64,000 nt of DNA from Xiphydria camelus (Eukaryota; Arthropoda; Insecta; Hymenoptera; Xiphydriidae). Shown piece by piece: positions 32,796 to 46,849 of the stretch. Location of the stretch: contig OY783196.1 in NCBI GenBank assembly GCA_963678675.1, positions 18,408,138 to 18,472,137 on the forward strand, written 5' to 3'. Both the position numbers and the translations under genes were made by a program. The stretch's first letter is position 1. Every line of letters starts with the position of its first letter. Below the pieces are notes generated by a model. The model saw only the letters and a list, made by a program, of their open reading frames with translations. It ran no database searches and was not told the origin of the DNA.

Positions 32796-33226
32796 CACTG
32801 AGAAAGGTAATTAAGTTAAAATGACATACGTATCTATACTGAGAGATGAGTTTATTTGTAGTTAATAAATGCATATTTGATTATGGTGAAAGAAATATTT
32901 CATCGGGCCAAATAAATAAGAGTAATAGCTAATGAATATTTACTTCGCCCAAAAAGAAATATTTTTTTGCCATAATCTCAAGTACACGTAAACATATCAA
33001 TTATAAATAAACCGTATTCTCAGTGTAGTTAGACGCGCTTAATCATTCTAACCAAATTATGTACTGGTCAATTGAACCAAATATCAAGTTACTCTAACCA
33101 AATGTGTTTAGTTATTCCAAAAACTGGTCGGCCAAACCAAACAGATAGATGATCCATATTTCACTAAATGGTTTGGTCATCGTATCCAAAATTTTGGTTA
33201 AAATGACCAAGTTATTTTTCTCAGTG
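32796..33226. mobile_element. CACTGAGAAA-ended repeat interrupted by a second one
   Basis: The left end CACTGAGAAAGGTAATTAAG and the right end (reverse complement) CACTGAGAAAAATAACTTGG are inverted, with TA after the right end. The body is rich in AACCAAA/TTTGGTT blocks. The element at 32839-33025 is inserted close to its left end. Confidence 0.65.
32839..33025. mobile_element. Palindromic MITE nested in a related one
   Basis: Left CTGAGAGATGAGTTTATTTG and right (reverse complement) CACTGAGAATACGGTTTATTT are inverted. GATTATGGTGAAAGAAATAT faces GAAATATTTTTTTGCCATAATC. TA is present on both sides. No coding capacity. Confidence 0.75.
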
Positions 33227-36200
33227 TATGAATCTTCGTACTTATGTATCTCCGATCCGCAGCCATTTCGATAATCCTCGAAATCATCTCCGATGGATCA
33301 TTCGAGTGACTCGATCGAGGCGACTCGACAACACTGACAAATAATAATATTTCGAGATTATCTTTCTAGTGGCGCTGATTTAGACATACTCGTGGGCGTA
33401 TAGCGTTGCATGAAGCGCTGGATGCACGCGCGCGCCGTGAAGTAGAAGCGTAGAAGACGGAGTAAAACGAAGAAGAAGAAGAAGAGGAGAAGAAGAAGGA
33501 GAAGGAGAGGAGGGACCGGAGGAGTTTTCAAACTCATGCCTCTCGATATCAGATCTGCCAAAACGTAGCACCCAGCAGAGCGCATAATTGAAATCAATTC
33601 CGTGGCGCCGGCATAGCGCCCGATGGCATCGAGATATGCTTACACGCCTGCGCGCGTCCGACACGCGTTGTATCGCGCCTGTACGCGTCCGCACACTGGC
33701 GCGTGATACACGCCACGAGCGGCAATAGGCAGGCGCGCGCGCGCGCTCGCGCCAGTCTCGCCGCCGCGAAAAGATGCGTCGATCTCGATAACGGTCGACT
33801 TTATCGCCGCGAGAGCTTCTCGCTTTTTTTCGCACCCGATGAGAAATACGCGCGCCCTTTCCCCGGTCCCCTGTCGCTCTTCGTCTTCCTTTCTTCCGCC
33901 GCAATCGAATTTAGCGGCTTCGATATCGCGGGAGTCGAAGCGAGACGCGCGCGCCGCGAAAGAAGAGTACCTACACGTGACCGGAAATACCGCGATGTGA
34001 CTTCGAGACGCTCGCGCGCGCCAACCATCGCGTCCCGGTGGTACGGCGTAGGCCGCGCGACGGGGAAAATGAGTAAGACGAGAAAAGAGGTATACCTAAT
34101 GCCGTATAGGTAGCCCGCGGCTGAAGCGATGATTAATAAATCAGAGATGGCGTTGAGAGAACAGTTTAACCTGCGACCCGCGGTCGATTCATCCCCGCTC
34201 CCATACACGAGCGCACCTCCGCACAAGCCCTCGGACGCGCGCTCGGCGATCCACGCACCGCGCGGTGAACAAACTTTGTACCGAGACGGTGTCTGTGCGC
34301 TCACGGCGATACAGATACGACCGAGCTGTGGGAACAGACCGACTCCGAATGTTAATTGTTGTTTAAATTTATGACAGCCCTCCTCCCCTCCCCCGTCCGC
34401 CCGAATAACCGTGGCTATTCATTTAGCTCGACCAACGATCCCTCGAAACGAGCTCGGCGATTAGCCACTCGAGATGCGCTCCGTTCGGTAAAAAATGTAC
34501 GTTCGCGCGCTGGCAGTTCTTTTTATCGCCTCTACCTTCTGTTATTCCGATTTCGTGTCCAAGGGGTGGCGCCTGTAGGAGCGCGCGGGAAGTCGTTTTT
34601 TTTCCGATCGAACGACGGCGGAAAGACTCGGGGCGGTCGTAGAGCTCGATCTTTTTTTTTTCCCCCGAGAGTTACACCGTCGAATTTTCGCGGTGATACA
34701 GTGTCGTTCATTTTTTTACGAGGCAATTTCGAACTTCCTTTACGAGATTTCGCGAATCGTTTCGCGGCCGCGGGAAACGATCGCTCTTACGGGGAATTTC
34801 GTCGACGATGCGTCTTAGTTGTAGGCCTACGCAGTTGACGATTTTGCGTCGAATTTAACCCGTATCGTGTGGATACTGAAAAACAGGCCATAAAGTGTGC
34901 CACTTCGATTGAGAGTCCGTTTGAGAATCGACGGATCTCTATAGATCGAACAATTCAATTACATCAGTGTGCCTTATTAACTTGATAGAATAGAAGGGAC
35001 GTATATCTACGTCAACCGTATAAGAAGCGACACGCGCATCAGTGGCATTCACGCGTGCCCAGACCCATCCGATTGTCGCGATTCCTGGAGCCGCCTCCTA
35101 CAAGGCTTCCCGCGAATTTATCCGCAATAAGTCTCGCCGGTATAGTTACGCACCGGCCGAACTCCGTGTCGCCGCGAGGAGAAAACAAAAAATTGCGCGC
35201 GTCTCATTCAACCGATTCCTCGTAGCGGCATTCGGCGCCAGGCTCGTCCGAGTCTCGTGATTCCCGGAGCCGCCTCCACCGCGTGACGGTCCCGATTCTG
35301 AAACGGGTCGAGCGCGGTGCACTCAATAAAGGCAGAATAACGTTTCGGAGCGATTAGCATATGAATCGGTGGGCACCGTGAAAAGAGAAGCGGTCATGCG
35401 CCGAGGGCCGCGCGATGCTCGCGCGCGCGCTATTGTGTGTGGTCTCGGCTGTGTGCGTGCGCTGTCATCGGGTGTCACGGCGGCCCGCTTGACGAGCCAT
35501 CGCTCATCTCACTGTCAACCGCGCCTGGGCATGGTCGCGCGTACATACACTGACGCACGGCGTGCGCGCACTCGCTCGTTCGCGCGAGGAGTGGCGGAGA
35601 CGCCGCGCGGAGCCCGTCGTACACACGCGAGGTGGACCGGCCACGCGACCGGTTTCACGGTCTCGTCTCACCTCCCCTCCCACCGTGCGCGGAGCTTGGC
35701 GCGGCGAATGAGCTGTTAAGTCTCGATTTGATCTTAGGAAAGTAATGGCGCAAGCGACGGAGGAGGAGGAGCGGAGGATCCATCCCTCCGCGCGATTTCG
35801 AGGATTTGGCACGAGGACGAAGCGGAGAGAGTGTAACCGTGGGGAATTTCAAACGGGACCGAAGAGGCGAGATCTTCACTCCGCGACGCGTGGCGTGCGA
35901 GCTTCCACATGACGCGCGTCCGATGTTCGTTCAGCGTTCGAGACGCTTCGCGCGCACGATGCGCGTCTACCCGGAGTCAGTTGGAAGGCATTAGACGGTC
36001 ATTCGTCCGTGGTCCCTCTGTACAGTGCGATACATACACGCACACACGTGCCTCTGAGCGGTTTGCAACTCTCTCGAGGGACGCACGTCGGACGGCTCTT
36101 ACCGGCGCATAAATGCATGAGCAACGAAGCGATCACAATTAAATTTAGCGGCATCGCCTCGCGGGCACGCATCGGCGAGTTATCCTCGAGACGCGTGCTC

Positions 36201-36848
36201 AGCCACCTACGACAAGGAAGTGATCTTTGTGGAACGAGAAGCGGTCGAAGGATTCGATTCGTGCGGATGAAGAAAGTGGATTCGTTTCACGAAGATATCG
36301 TATAGTACGATCATCTGACAGCGCCGATGGCGAAAACGCAATGATCCGCCTCGAATTTTGACGTTTCGCGGTGTACCTACACGAACGGAGACCTAGTCTG
36401 CCGAGGATTCCGTAGGACAACATACGCCTCGCGCGCGTGTGCATCGCCCAATAGGTACCCCCCGAAGGCGACGTGGACCTCCGCAGCATCCAGGTAGACG
36501 CTCCACTCGTATGGAGGTGTTAGCGTGTACAGGTGCACGCGGGGCCACTGACCTTACACCATCGACGCCTTCGAAGTCCCCACGAATCGTGGACGACGCG
36601 TCAGAACGAATGAGTGGAAGAGGGGAACGCCGTTCTTTGAGAGAGTCACGGCAAACACGGACTGTAATTTGACGTGTACATAATGTGTAACACATCGTTC
36701 CGCTGCGACTGCCTCCTTAAAATCTGACCGGTCTCGTAGGGCCACGAGGTCCACGGTACTGTCCTCGTTTATCGGTCGACTGTAATTCGACAGGGATACT
36801 TTTTCTCCGCGGTCATACGGAATTCTAAAATTACGACTCTCTCTCTCC

Positions 36849-37420
36849 GTATAGGCGAATCTTTAACGGGCGATAATGGCAGCCATGACTGGCGTAATAA
36901 CGGACAAGCACTGGGATGATAGTTTGGGACCAATATTGGGTTTCTATAAAGGGCTAGATGTGGCAAACTATAGGTATCGGTTCAACCATGGTAAATATTA
37001 TTACAGATACAACATTCAACCAGCAAATCATTCATATCAATGAAAATCTGCACTTTGTGATATGTATTTACCTGAGCCATATAATCCAACAATAAATTCG
37101 TAATATTGAATTAGCTCAAATATCGGTTTTTAATAAAATATTTGAAGGAAGAAACAGAATATCTTCCAAATATGTAACATCTGGTATCTAAATTGGGTAT
37201 TTAAAGATGGTCCTATTAACGGTGGAAAATTGGCAACCGTTCATTCCTTCGACCAAAATTTTATCCTGACGAACTATTGGTTAACAATGATAGGCTCAAG
37301 TACGACCGATTATCGATTCCCATTACTTTATGCAAAAATAATGGGCGCCCGGAAATCCATCAGAGATGGTCCGACGCTAGGCGGCCACTCCTTGACCCAT
37401 GATTGGTAAATGTAGATTGA
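36849..37420. other. AT-rich stretch with possible old repeat
   Basis: From AACGGGCGATAATGGCAGCC onward the base composition changes to AT-rich. Phrases such as GGGACCAATATTGGGT, AATTGGGTATTTAAAGATGG and GACCCATGATTGG recur in loose form. Both strands show short protein-like frames, but none is long. I think it is a decayed repeat; I cannot define its ends. Confidence 0.3.
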
Positions 37421-37989
37421 TCAATTATTGACCCTATTGCAAAGCCTGCTCAGTGTTTTCGGTTAAAATTTCGAGCCGCCGCGCCGAAGACGTTCCACCT
37501 TCCGACACGAGACAATTTTAGTAGGACTTTTGGGGTCATTCGTCGTTTCAACTCGGTTCAGGGTGTGTACCTTCGCTTAATTGTAAGCGGTATGAAATGG
37601 ATGGGGGGCCGCTCGTGCGTTGCCACGAGATCGCCGGCGCCTCACGCATGTTAAACGTAATGAAAATGAATGAGATAGTACACACCCCTTCGTGCCACGT
37701 CGAGGGATGATGTGACAGTACCGGGAAGCCGGGCTTCTAAGACAATGGAAGCTACGACCGACCGCTCACAGACGAACGGACGCCGCCTCCACTCCCGTAG
37801 GTTAGTCACACGTGTTTCAGTTTCACCGTGACGTTTCTAGCGAAATGTAGGAACCGTAACAAACCGGTGCCTCGAATCGTCATCGCGCGCGTTCGTCAAC
37901 TCGAGCGTAGATTCGTTCTGGCGCGCACGTAGACTTTAAACACTTTGCGCGCGAATCCTATACGAAGCGCTTGGAGTTCTATAAGAGAC

Positions 37990-38102
37990 GGTAGAGGTGC
38001 CGATCGATCCTACGAATTAGAGCCCGTCGAATTGAAACAAGCGGCGAGATTGGAACAGGATCGCGCGTATCAGAGTAGAGTGTAGAATAATCGTTCAAAG
38101 CG
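37990..38102 (+). other. Possible untranslated exon before a donor
   Basis: The segment ends TTCAAAGCG|GTGAGTTCC, a good donor. It has stops in all frames, so it could only be 5' UTR. The support is the splice site and the A-rich, gene-like base composition. Confidence 0.2.
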
Positions 38103-38719
38103 GTGAGTTCCACCGAGTTTGTTGAACGAAGTTACCAAGGGATGCTCGTTCGTACCCCTCGCTGACGCGGCTAAAAATAACATCTCTTGCCGCCCGCGAA
38201 CCACCAGGACTCCTAATCCAGTCAAAAGCCACATAGCAGTAAATTACCGAGCCATACGTGGTCGGAACCCGAGTACATTAGTCTTCCGAGGAAGAACTGG
38301 TTAACAAAGTGAATTGAATAATTATGAAATGAAGACGTGAGCGGAGAGAATTCCAGGGAACTCGTTGCTTCGAACGTGAAAAGCTCGGCGACAGAGGGAC
38401 TTCGGAGCAGATTTTCTTAGGCCGTCGTCTATACGGTGTCGTGTACTTTTATTTTTACTCGTGGCTGATTTCGAGTGTTTAAGGGAAACGTAGTTTCAAA
38501 CATTTCTCCCTCTCTCTTTCTGACAAACTCACAAATCTGGAGCATACGTCCTCAAAATACAAAGTATTTCTTATTTCAATTAAAAAATACACTTCGAGAT
38601 TGAAAAAGCATAGCATCAAACACGTGGGGGACAAATTTCGCCCCGTCCAAAAGTCTTCCAAAAAACAATCCCCGTCCTACGATTAGTCCCGCGTTCACGC
38701 GGCCCCGGAGGGCAGGAGG

Positions 38720-38915
<196 letters not shown>

Positions 38916-39408
38916 TAAGGATGCAGATACGCGAGCGCATCATCGTTCGTGGTTGTCCATTACGTGGGACACGTAGAACCGTGTTCTCAGCCCGCTTCTC
39001 GACGCCGTCGCGTCTGGCGAGAAGCGCGCCGCCGTCGCGCGGTTGAGAGACCCTGTCGACTCATTAAGGGCTATCGGGGCAGTGGTACAAACAAATGACA
39101 CTCGCAGGTCGAGCGAGACTGCGGCCAGACGGGGTCCATGGTTCAAGTCCCTTTAACACATTCCACGCGGTCTGTCATCTTCCTCGTGTACACGGGCGAG
39201 GAGATGCTCGAGACGTTACATCATGAAGATTTATTGCCGGCCACCGTTTCCTCATTGAGGGACTTAATTTGGAATAATAATGAGCCATTTCTCGGCGACG
39301 ATTACGAATTTTATTTTCTTTACGAAAGAGCATATTCCGTTGCGTAACCGGATAGTTCCTCCTTTACACGAAGGACGGGGACTTGAGAATTGCATTGACA
39401 ATGTGTGG

Positions 39409-39628
39409 AGTGAGAAAAAAATTTGCTTGATCGAAATAAACGTATTTTTGAATAGTCCTAAGAGCATATTTATTCGATCAGAATAAATATCGATTGAACG
39501 TATATAAATATTATTGATTTAATTCAATATTATTTGGATCTGATCGATATTTATTCGAATCGAATAAATGTGCCCTTAGGACTAACCAAAAGCGTGTTTA
39601 TTTCGGTCGAGCAAATTTTTTCTCAGTG
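39409..39628. mobile_element. Palindromic MITE (GAGAAAAAAATTTGC ends)
   Basis: GTGAGAAAAAAATTTGCTTG faces GAGCAAATTTTTTCTCAGTG. Inner AATAAACGTATTTTTG, AGTCCTAAGAGCATATTTA and AATAAATATCGA blocks all have inverse partners. It is palindromic almost to the centre. Confidence 0.84.
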
Positions 39629-39766
39629 TGACGATGAAGAGAAATTTGACACGTTGCATTCCATATTTCTAATACGGTCGGGAAACTCGTTGATAATTGT
39701 TATTATTGATAGTAGTTGATCGGTTTATTCTGTATTCAGCCTCTTTGGCCTTTTATACAGGTTATA

Positions 39767-39990
39767 ACAGTGAAAAAATGTGTTAATTACATTCAACCAC
39801 GGTGACGTTGAATACGGCGAACTTGACAGTGCAATAGTTTCGAGTAAGTATTCACTTGTTTCAACTTCAAATTGGTTGTCTCAACTCTACGTATTTGTCC
39901 TTACAGTCTTATAATATTGAAGCCACCATACCATGGGGTTCGCCGTATTCAACCTCAGCGTGGTAGAATGTTGCACGTTTTTTCTCAGTG
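39767..39990. mobile_element. Palindromic MITE (GTTGAATACGGCGAAC arms)
   Basis: ACAGTGAAAAAATG faces TTTTTTCTCAGTG; CGTTGAATACGGCGAAC faces GTTCGCCGTATTCAAC. TA lies on the right side and TA(A) on the left. Only about 140 bp from the previous MITE. Confidence 0.82.
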
Positions 39991-42900
39991 TATGTTATTA
40001 TTAATATAATTTCAAATTTAATCAGAATCATCCACAGTTTCTCGAATCGAAAGTCTCCGCGGAGCAAAGCGAGAGTATACTCTCCAGCGGCCCGTTAATT
40101 TCTTCCAAAATCGAGAGTCTTCTCTGCAGTCTCCACCCTTCTAGACCGGGTCACCGATTCGCCTCCTCTGGACGCGCGAGCGTCTGCGGTAACGGGCCCC
40201 TGGAGTGTTTGCTCATTTTACGGACTATTGACGCATTCGAGAGAGCCTGACCGAGTGCGAGATTTTTGCATAAGCATACACACTCCCGCGAGGAGAGGGG
40301 GGTGTATAGAGAGGGAGCACGAGCGGAGGGCCGTGGTCCCTGCCAAAAATAGCGTTCATTGATTGAACGTTCTGAATGAACGAACCTGAAGTCAATGACG
40401 CCCGCGTAGACCGTCACGGTATCGTGGCGCGGCGTTCTCTGAATTTTCTAAAAATGGCGGATTCTTCGGTCTTCGACCATATTTGGGTGGAGGGGATGCT
40501 CCGGCTGTGCGAGGATGCCTCGTCAAAATAATACGGATGGTGTGACGCACGCGTTAACCCATCGTTACCGATGTTTGCCGTCCTCCGCGTCTATTTGGGT
40601 GCTCCGTGGGAGGGGATAAATCAAATTCCCTGTTTATTTGCACTGATTGGTATTTCTATTCTCACTGGGCATGGCTGATTTTATGGATCACGCGAACATT
40701 CTCGCGAAGTGTAACACCCGTGACTTCGCCGAGAATAGCCACCCCTCGCGGGTGGTTTACGCGACTGCCGGGCGCTACTCGTTTGCACGACGAGGCCGGT
40801 GAAGGTCGACCGGGAAGCGGAAATCGCGGTTCGCCGATGTTTCTGACTGAGATGTGGCTGACGGTATCCGAGTATTTTGGATAATGGGCGGAAGTGGCGG
40901 CCGTCGGTCCATCCGCGTGGCTACTAAAGGCTAGAGGTGTTTACGAGGGCGCGATTCGTTTCTCGAAACTCTTCTGGCTCGCGAGAAGAAAATTTTCTCG
41001 GTAAGCGTGGTAAAAATTCAAATACGAGAGTTGCGTGCTCTTAAAAGTGGATGAATTTTTATCCAATTTTTACTCTCTGATGTAATAAGGCTCCAATCCG
41101 GATTATTTTCACCGCACTTCGAGAGTGAACGCGCAACGGCTGTTGACCTCTGTCGAGGCTTCCTCGAGAAGAAAGGGGGGCAAAGAGGAGAAAAGTGCCT
41201 GGTTACACCTTCCGTTAAGATTCGTATATGCAAGTTCTCCTGCGGTACAGCGTGCGCTGAGGTGCGCTTAGGTCGTTCTTTCCTGCATTCCTACTCGAGT
41301 AAAAGAAGAACAAGGGTTAAGAATTCCTGAGCATAACTGCCTCGGAAACGGTGTCATTGCAGAGTGTGGCTAGGACTCGGCGTCGCTTTTACAGAGTGTT
41401 TCAAATTCGTTAAGACTTTGTAGAAGTTAGTCCGGCTCGAATATGACTTACATACGAGATCTTGAGAGGTAAACGAAAGTAAAACGTTAACGAAGCAGTC
41501 GAGCGAGATAGCATTCACGAGCTTCGTTAGAGGTGAAATCAATGCTGAATTCTACTTTGAATATTCGCTACTTTGATATTCCAAAATCGTATCCTTCGTC
41601 GAGTATTTTCGACGCACCTTCGGTTGATCGTTCTCCAAGGATCGGGGACACCCTACGTTCGATCGGTAACGCGTTTCGACCGAAAATATCGAAATGATCG
41701 AATTTGAAGCGAGCTGTACAATAGCTGTTATTATTTGTAGCTACATGCCTCGCATTGGTACGTGCGTCGGGCGTGCGTGAGCCATACGTAGAACCCCATG
41801 CGTCTCCGAGTTTATTTTATGCTTACGCTGGCCTGCCTCAACACGCGTTCCCTCATCGCTCTGCAGGCTGCTTGTATAACGAAATAATTCCGTGCCACAC
41901 GTGGCTTTATTCGCGCTGGATGTCGCGTTGCCAGCGAATGACAAAGTTCTCGAATAATTTTCGAGCGAGTCGGACCCCATTGATCGTTATTTCGAGGAAT
42001 TCTTTTAACGACGTAAGAGAGAATTCATTCTATACGTAATTACATTTTATTATCTTCACGCGTGTCGGGATGCTGGGTCCAGACGGTATTCGATGCAAAA
42101 TACCACTCCATTGATCGACCGCTTCTTGTATTATTTCTAGACTTTCGAGCTGAACGCGTACCTTATCGCAGATCCACTTTAATACGCCGTCTTTAACATC
42201 CCGTGCGGACGAAGCACACAAAGAGACCATGATAGATTTTTCCACCCACAATGCTGACCAAGTCCGACGTCATAGCGGTGAGAGGGGGAAGGAGGGGGGA
42301 GACTTGTTTGCAGAGAATATACGCGAAATCGATCGCGACGTGATTCCGCTGCGAAGACTGCCATAGAGACGGCAACGCCCACGATGTCGCCGGTCAAGGG
42401 ATGTTGCGCGAAAATGTCAGACGATACGGCGTACGATACGCCCACGCGCGGCGGAAACTGGGGCAAAGTCGATTCATTCATTAATTCTCGAGGAGGCTGT
42501 AGAGAAGAGGGGTGGAAGCGGTCGTCTGGCGTATCAAAAAACGCTTCTATTTCAAAAGTCATTCCTTTTATCGCGAATCGATTGGGAAGTCGCCCGCGCG
42601 CTTTCCTTTTTTTGTCTACGGGGAGCCGCGCGTGATGCTGACGTCTCATGATGGGTCGCAGAATCATTCTCTCGATTTCTTTCCATGGAGAAATGCGGAT
42701 ATCGTCCCAAACTCCTTTTTTTTTTACTCTTGCCTACTCTTGTACTTTGGTCGGAGATGTCTGACAAACCGTTCAACGGACGGTCACTCCACCCTGTATT
42801 TTTTTTGTTACCGTGCCTTCAGTTGTTCGGAATATCGCAATTTTAATGCCCTCCGAAATAATCTCGATATCATCGCCTGGGGTCCACGCGAGGCACCCTG

Positions 42901-45900
42901 AAATGTTACGTGAAGCGTCCCCGTCATATTCCATCGAAGAATTATTGCACCTTCAGTCGTTCGAAATATGTACACACAGTCGATCCACTATGTAGCCCCG
43001 TAAGTAATAGATTCCTTAAGTGCACAACTCGCGCGCATCTCGACTGCATGACAAATGAGAGCGGCGCTGGCTTCCGGGAACATATGAAGAGATAGAACGG
43101 CAATTAACGGTTATCGAACGGAAACGCACTCTCGACGTGCTCCGGTGACACAGTGCCAGAAATGATCTCGACGTGTATTGTGACTACCGTAACGATCGGT
43201 TGCCGCTCTAATAATGACCTCTCCGCGTTTGGATGCGTTGACTCAGTGACGTGACGAGTGGGACGCGAGAGGCAGTCATTTAAACACTTTCGAATGCGTT
43301 GATATAGAGCGAATTCGAGGAAGGTGCGTTCTTTCTTGGTATTCCGATTCGAGAGTCCATCTCGTTCTTAATGGAATCGCCATCCTAAGATCTGTCCAAC
43401 TCGTCTGCAAGATTTTTGCGTAAGTTGAAATTTTTGAAATAAATTTTCTAATAGTAATAACTGATAAGCATCCTTTTTTACAATGGAAGAATAGGTAACT
43501 CCAAAACGATCGAATAACCGAATCCTTCGTTCCGTTTTATTAGATTTCATATAATCCTAATTTCCATCGATCGGACCGTTTTAAAGAGCTCTTAGGTTCG
43601 GATCGATCGAAAGTTGGGCGCCGGAGCGCACCACGTGCAGTGGGCAGTTCTGGATTTCATGCGAGTGGTCCCGCAAGAGGACAGGAGGGAGAGAGAGGTC
43701 CGCGTTAATAGATCCGGAACCATGAGAGACCACTTCCTCCCGCCCTCCCCGTCCGGCTATCTATATTTGCCGCAAAACACAATACGCCGTCTGCTATTTT
43801 TGGCCGTGCGCCATTGTCGATAACCTTTGCATTGTGGGTCCGATGATGGGAGTGCCCCGCGGTACACGCGCAGTCTCGACGTGTATATACATGCATACGT
43901 ACGCTGCAGTACCAGAGTGCGGAGTACCTCAATAGGTGCACAGAGCAAGGTTACCTCTGTAGAAACGCTTTCGAGTTTTTTTCTCTCTTTTCGTAGCTTT
44001 ATTTCAGTGGCAACGAGGATTGGAACGTTCGCGAAACGTTAATCTCGAAATTCATGAAAATTAATTTGAGAGTCATTGATATCGAATCGCGACATTTTCA
44101 AAACCCTAAGCAGAGTCGTCGATGAGGGGCGATTGAACTTGGATCTACGCGATCGCGAGAAAAGGTCGCTTTACAAAGCGTACACGCTTCCCAGCGTGTG
44201 ACCGTTTATAATGAGGTTAACGTTAAGGTCGCGCGATAGGGAGCTACTGCGAAATCACGAGTAGCACGGCGGAATCGCGTGTAAATATAATATAAATCCT
44301 ATTATTTTTTTTTCGGAGGTGCCGCGGCTATTAGTCGCGAGTCCTGTTCGGGCCGATTTAGAATCCGGGGGCGAATTTAAATTTCGCCACCTCCTAGACG
44401 TCTAAATGTGCGGTGTCAACAAATTAGCATTCTCCAAACGTAGACCGCAAAGCGGTTTCGTCGTCGGGTCGTTCGCTCGTTCCTTTTTCCCGACCAGCGA
44501 GAGTGAGCGCGATACGGGCTAATTTGTAACGACTTCTGAGAGTGGTCTGCCCACACCATCGCGATCACGAGCGAGCGTGGGGTCAGTCGCGAAATTAGAA
44601 TTTAAAGTTGGCCATCGGCGGCTATACTTAGCGCGGAACGCCTTCACGGATAGCCCGTGGATTACAGTAGAGCGTTAAAAATATTCCGGATTCGAGGAAA
44701 GGCGCTGAAGCGTTGTCACGCCTCGGGCATCCTTTTCCCCGGCCCCTGGGCCGCTATAAAGTATAACTGGTGTTCCTTTCTGGGCAAATGTGGAACTTAA
44801 TTTTTCCCAGAGAAGAGCAGCTACAATTTATTTCACTACTTTCTCCGTAATTAGTGCACCACCATGCAAGGTTAACGAAATCGGAAAATAATAAAATTAC
44901 TGCTATAGCAAACAACCCTCGAGACAACCGATACACGACGACGGCTATGTTGCTGTGATAACAGTAATTTTATTAATTCGAGTCTTAGCCTGAACCGATT
45001 CTATGTACGTATACCTAAGTACACGCGTGGTCTCAAATTACCCCGCGTCGAAAGTTCAAAGAAAGAGTGCCAACCCTAAGTGCCGTCGTGTTTATTATTC
45101 GAACGTTTACATTAATCGACGTCCGTGCGTATCAGTTCGCCCGTAAATCATGACGTCGCTGGATAAATGTCTTTCGAGGAATGATTTAACGACGCGCAAC
45201 GTTCAATTTCGAATCGACGTGTGCGGGCCTGAGCCGGGGCTACCGGTCCAGTTACCTATCACCTAAATCATTTGCGACTCGATTTGCATATCGTAAGCGG
45301 GGCCCCGCTTATTATTCGATCCGTGGTCCGCCGAGGTGACAATGTGTCCGCGCGCGCGAGAGAGCGCGGCCTCATGAATAACTTCCCGGCGAGGCGCGGT
45401 GGATCAGACCGCGGGAAGATCTTCCGCTCCGCGGCGTCGCTCCGTGAGAGAGGATTGCACCGCGTCGAAGGAGGACGCGCGATATGAACGTCATCGAGAC
45501 GAAACCGCGGGCGAGCCGGTGTTGTGTGTGACGTGTCGTACCGCCGGCCTCTCTCGCTTCTCAAACTCGATACGAATCAGAGAGACGAAATTACGCGCGG
45601 CGCGGCAGCCTCGAGAAGTCGGGAGCGTCGAGAGAAACTCCCTCGCGCCTCTCTCCCCGTCCTTCCTCTCTGACAGCCGCCTGTCGGCGCGGAGGCGGGT
45701 TCCCATTGCGGCGAGTGTCGCGCGAGACGCGCGCGCTTCTCCGGACGGAGGACAGGCCGCGAGATATAACGCGATAACACGAGTTTCGGAGTAATTGTTT
45801 ACGTGTGCCAAGTGAGTTATTTGGCACGTGGCCACGCGGGGGAGGGGGTGGCACCCACGTGCTCGGCCGGCCGCGTCCGACCGCCCGCCGGACTCGTTGG

Positions 45901-46849
45901 CTCACGCGCGCGCGTTCAGCGGCGTGACGCCACTGCCCGTGTCGCCTCTCACATGCGTGCGCGATGCGTGAGTACGCGCGCGACCACAATGCCCCTCGCT
46001 CGAGTTCGAGCGGTAAATAGCCACCGCGTGGATATAGTTTTAGTCAAGAGTCGTCCGCGGGACCGCGTACGACCGCCTTCGCGCGGTCTACAGGTCGTCG
46101 ATGAGTGACGAGAGTCGTTCGCGCGATCCGCGGATTGGCTGGAGAAATTGGTGATTCGAGGAGGCTTGCGTTAACAGGGAAGATCCTCAGAGAGTACGCG
46201 TATTATTCGATTGCTTCGAGAAGCATTTCGTTCGGAGGACTGTAATACCTGCCTCTGAAGAAACTGTCGAGACTGACTTCGAAAATCGAAAGAAAATTTA
46301 ACGGATTCAAATTCGACTCTACATTTCAAATTTGTATGACGTAGAATACGCCTTTCAAAGTTGACATTTAACAGATTCCTCGTAATTAGCGTCAAAAAAT
46401 AGGAGAAAATTCTGGTAGCCCCGGACACTTTGATGGCCCTCAGTTTCCGTGGTTGCTAACGGTTGTCAGGGGCCGACAAAATGACCGGAGCTACTCGACT
46501 TTCCCCTATCGTAAAATCCTTCACTGACGCGTAAATCGCGTGTCATCCAAGTGCGCGAGTTCTTCGTGAAATTTAGAATTTCCTCAGTATCGTCATCTCT
46601 TTCCCGATACTCCGTTGAAATGACGCGCGCCGTGTGCGAAGAGAGGACGAGAGTTTTCCGAGCGTGATCGGAGGGGCGAGAACGAAGAAGGGGGTGAAAG
46701 TCGCTCGCGATCGAGCCGTTCTCGAAAGATCTCGAGGAGGAGAAGGAGGAGGATCTCCCGCGTGGTCGCGGTGTCGGTGGCATGCGGTGGTGGGGGCACG
46801 AAATAAGGGTAGTTTGCGGGGGTTCGTCAGTTTCCGGGTTGTTCCGGAG

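Noticed and set aside
36370..36545. - strand frame with WSVYLDAAEVHVAFGGYLLG
   Set aside because: Protein-like and preceded by an AG, but it is a lone frame with overlapping alternatives and no supported splice partner.
39136..39155. tRNA B-box-like GGTTCAAGTCC
   Set aside because: No A box at the right distance and no matching acceptor or T stem.
39138..39347. 69-codon frame (contains VYTGEEMLETLHHEDLL)
   Set aside because: Composition looks natural, but there is no acceptor, no domain, no partner exon and no repeat match; too short to support.
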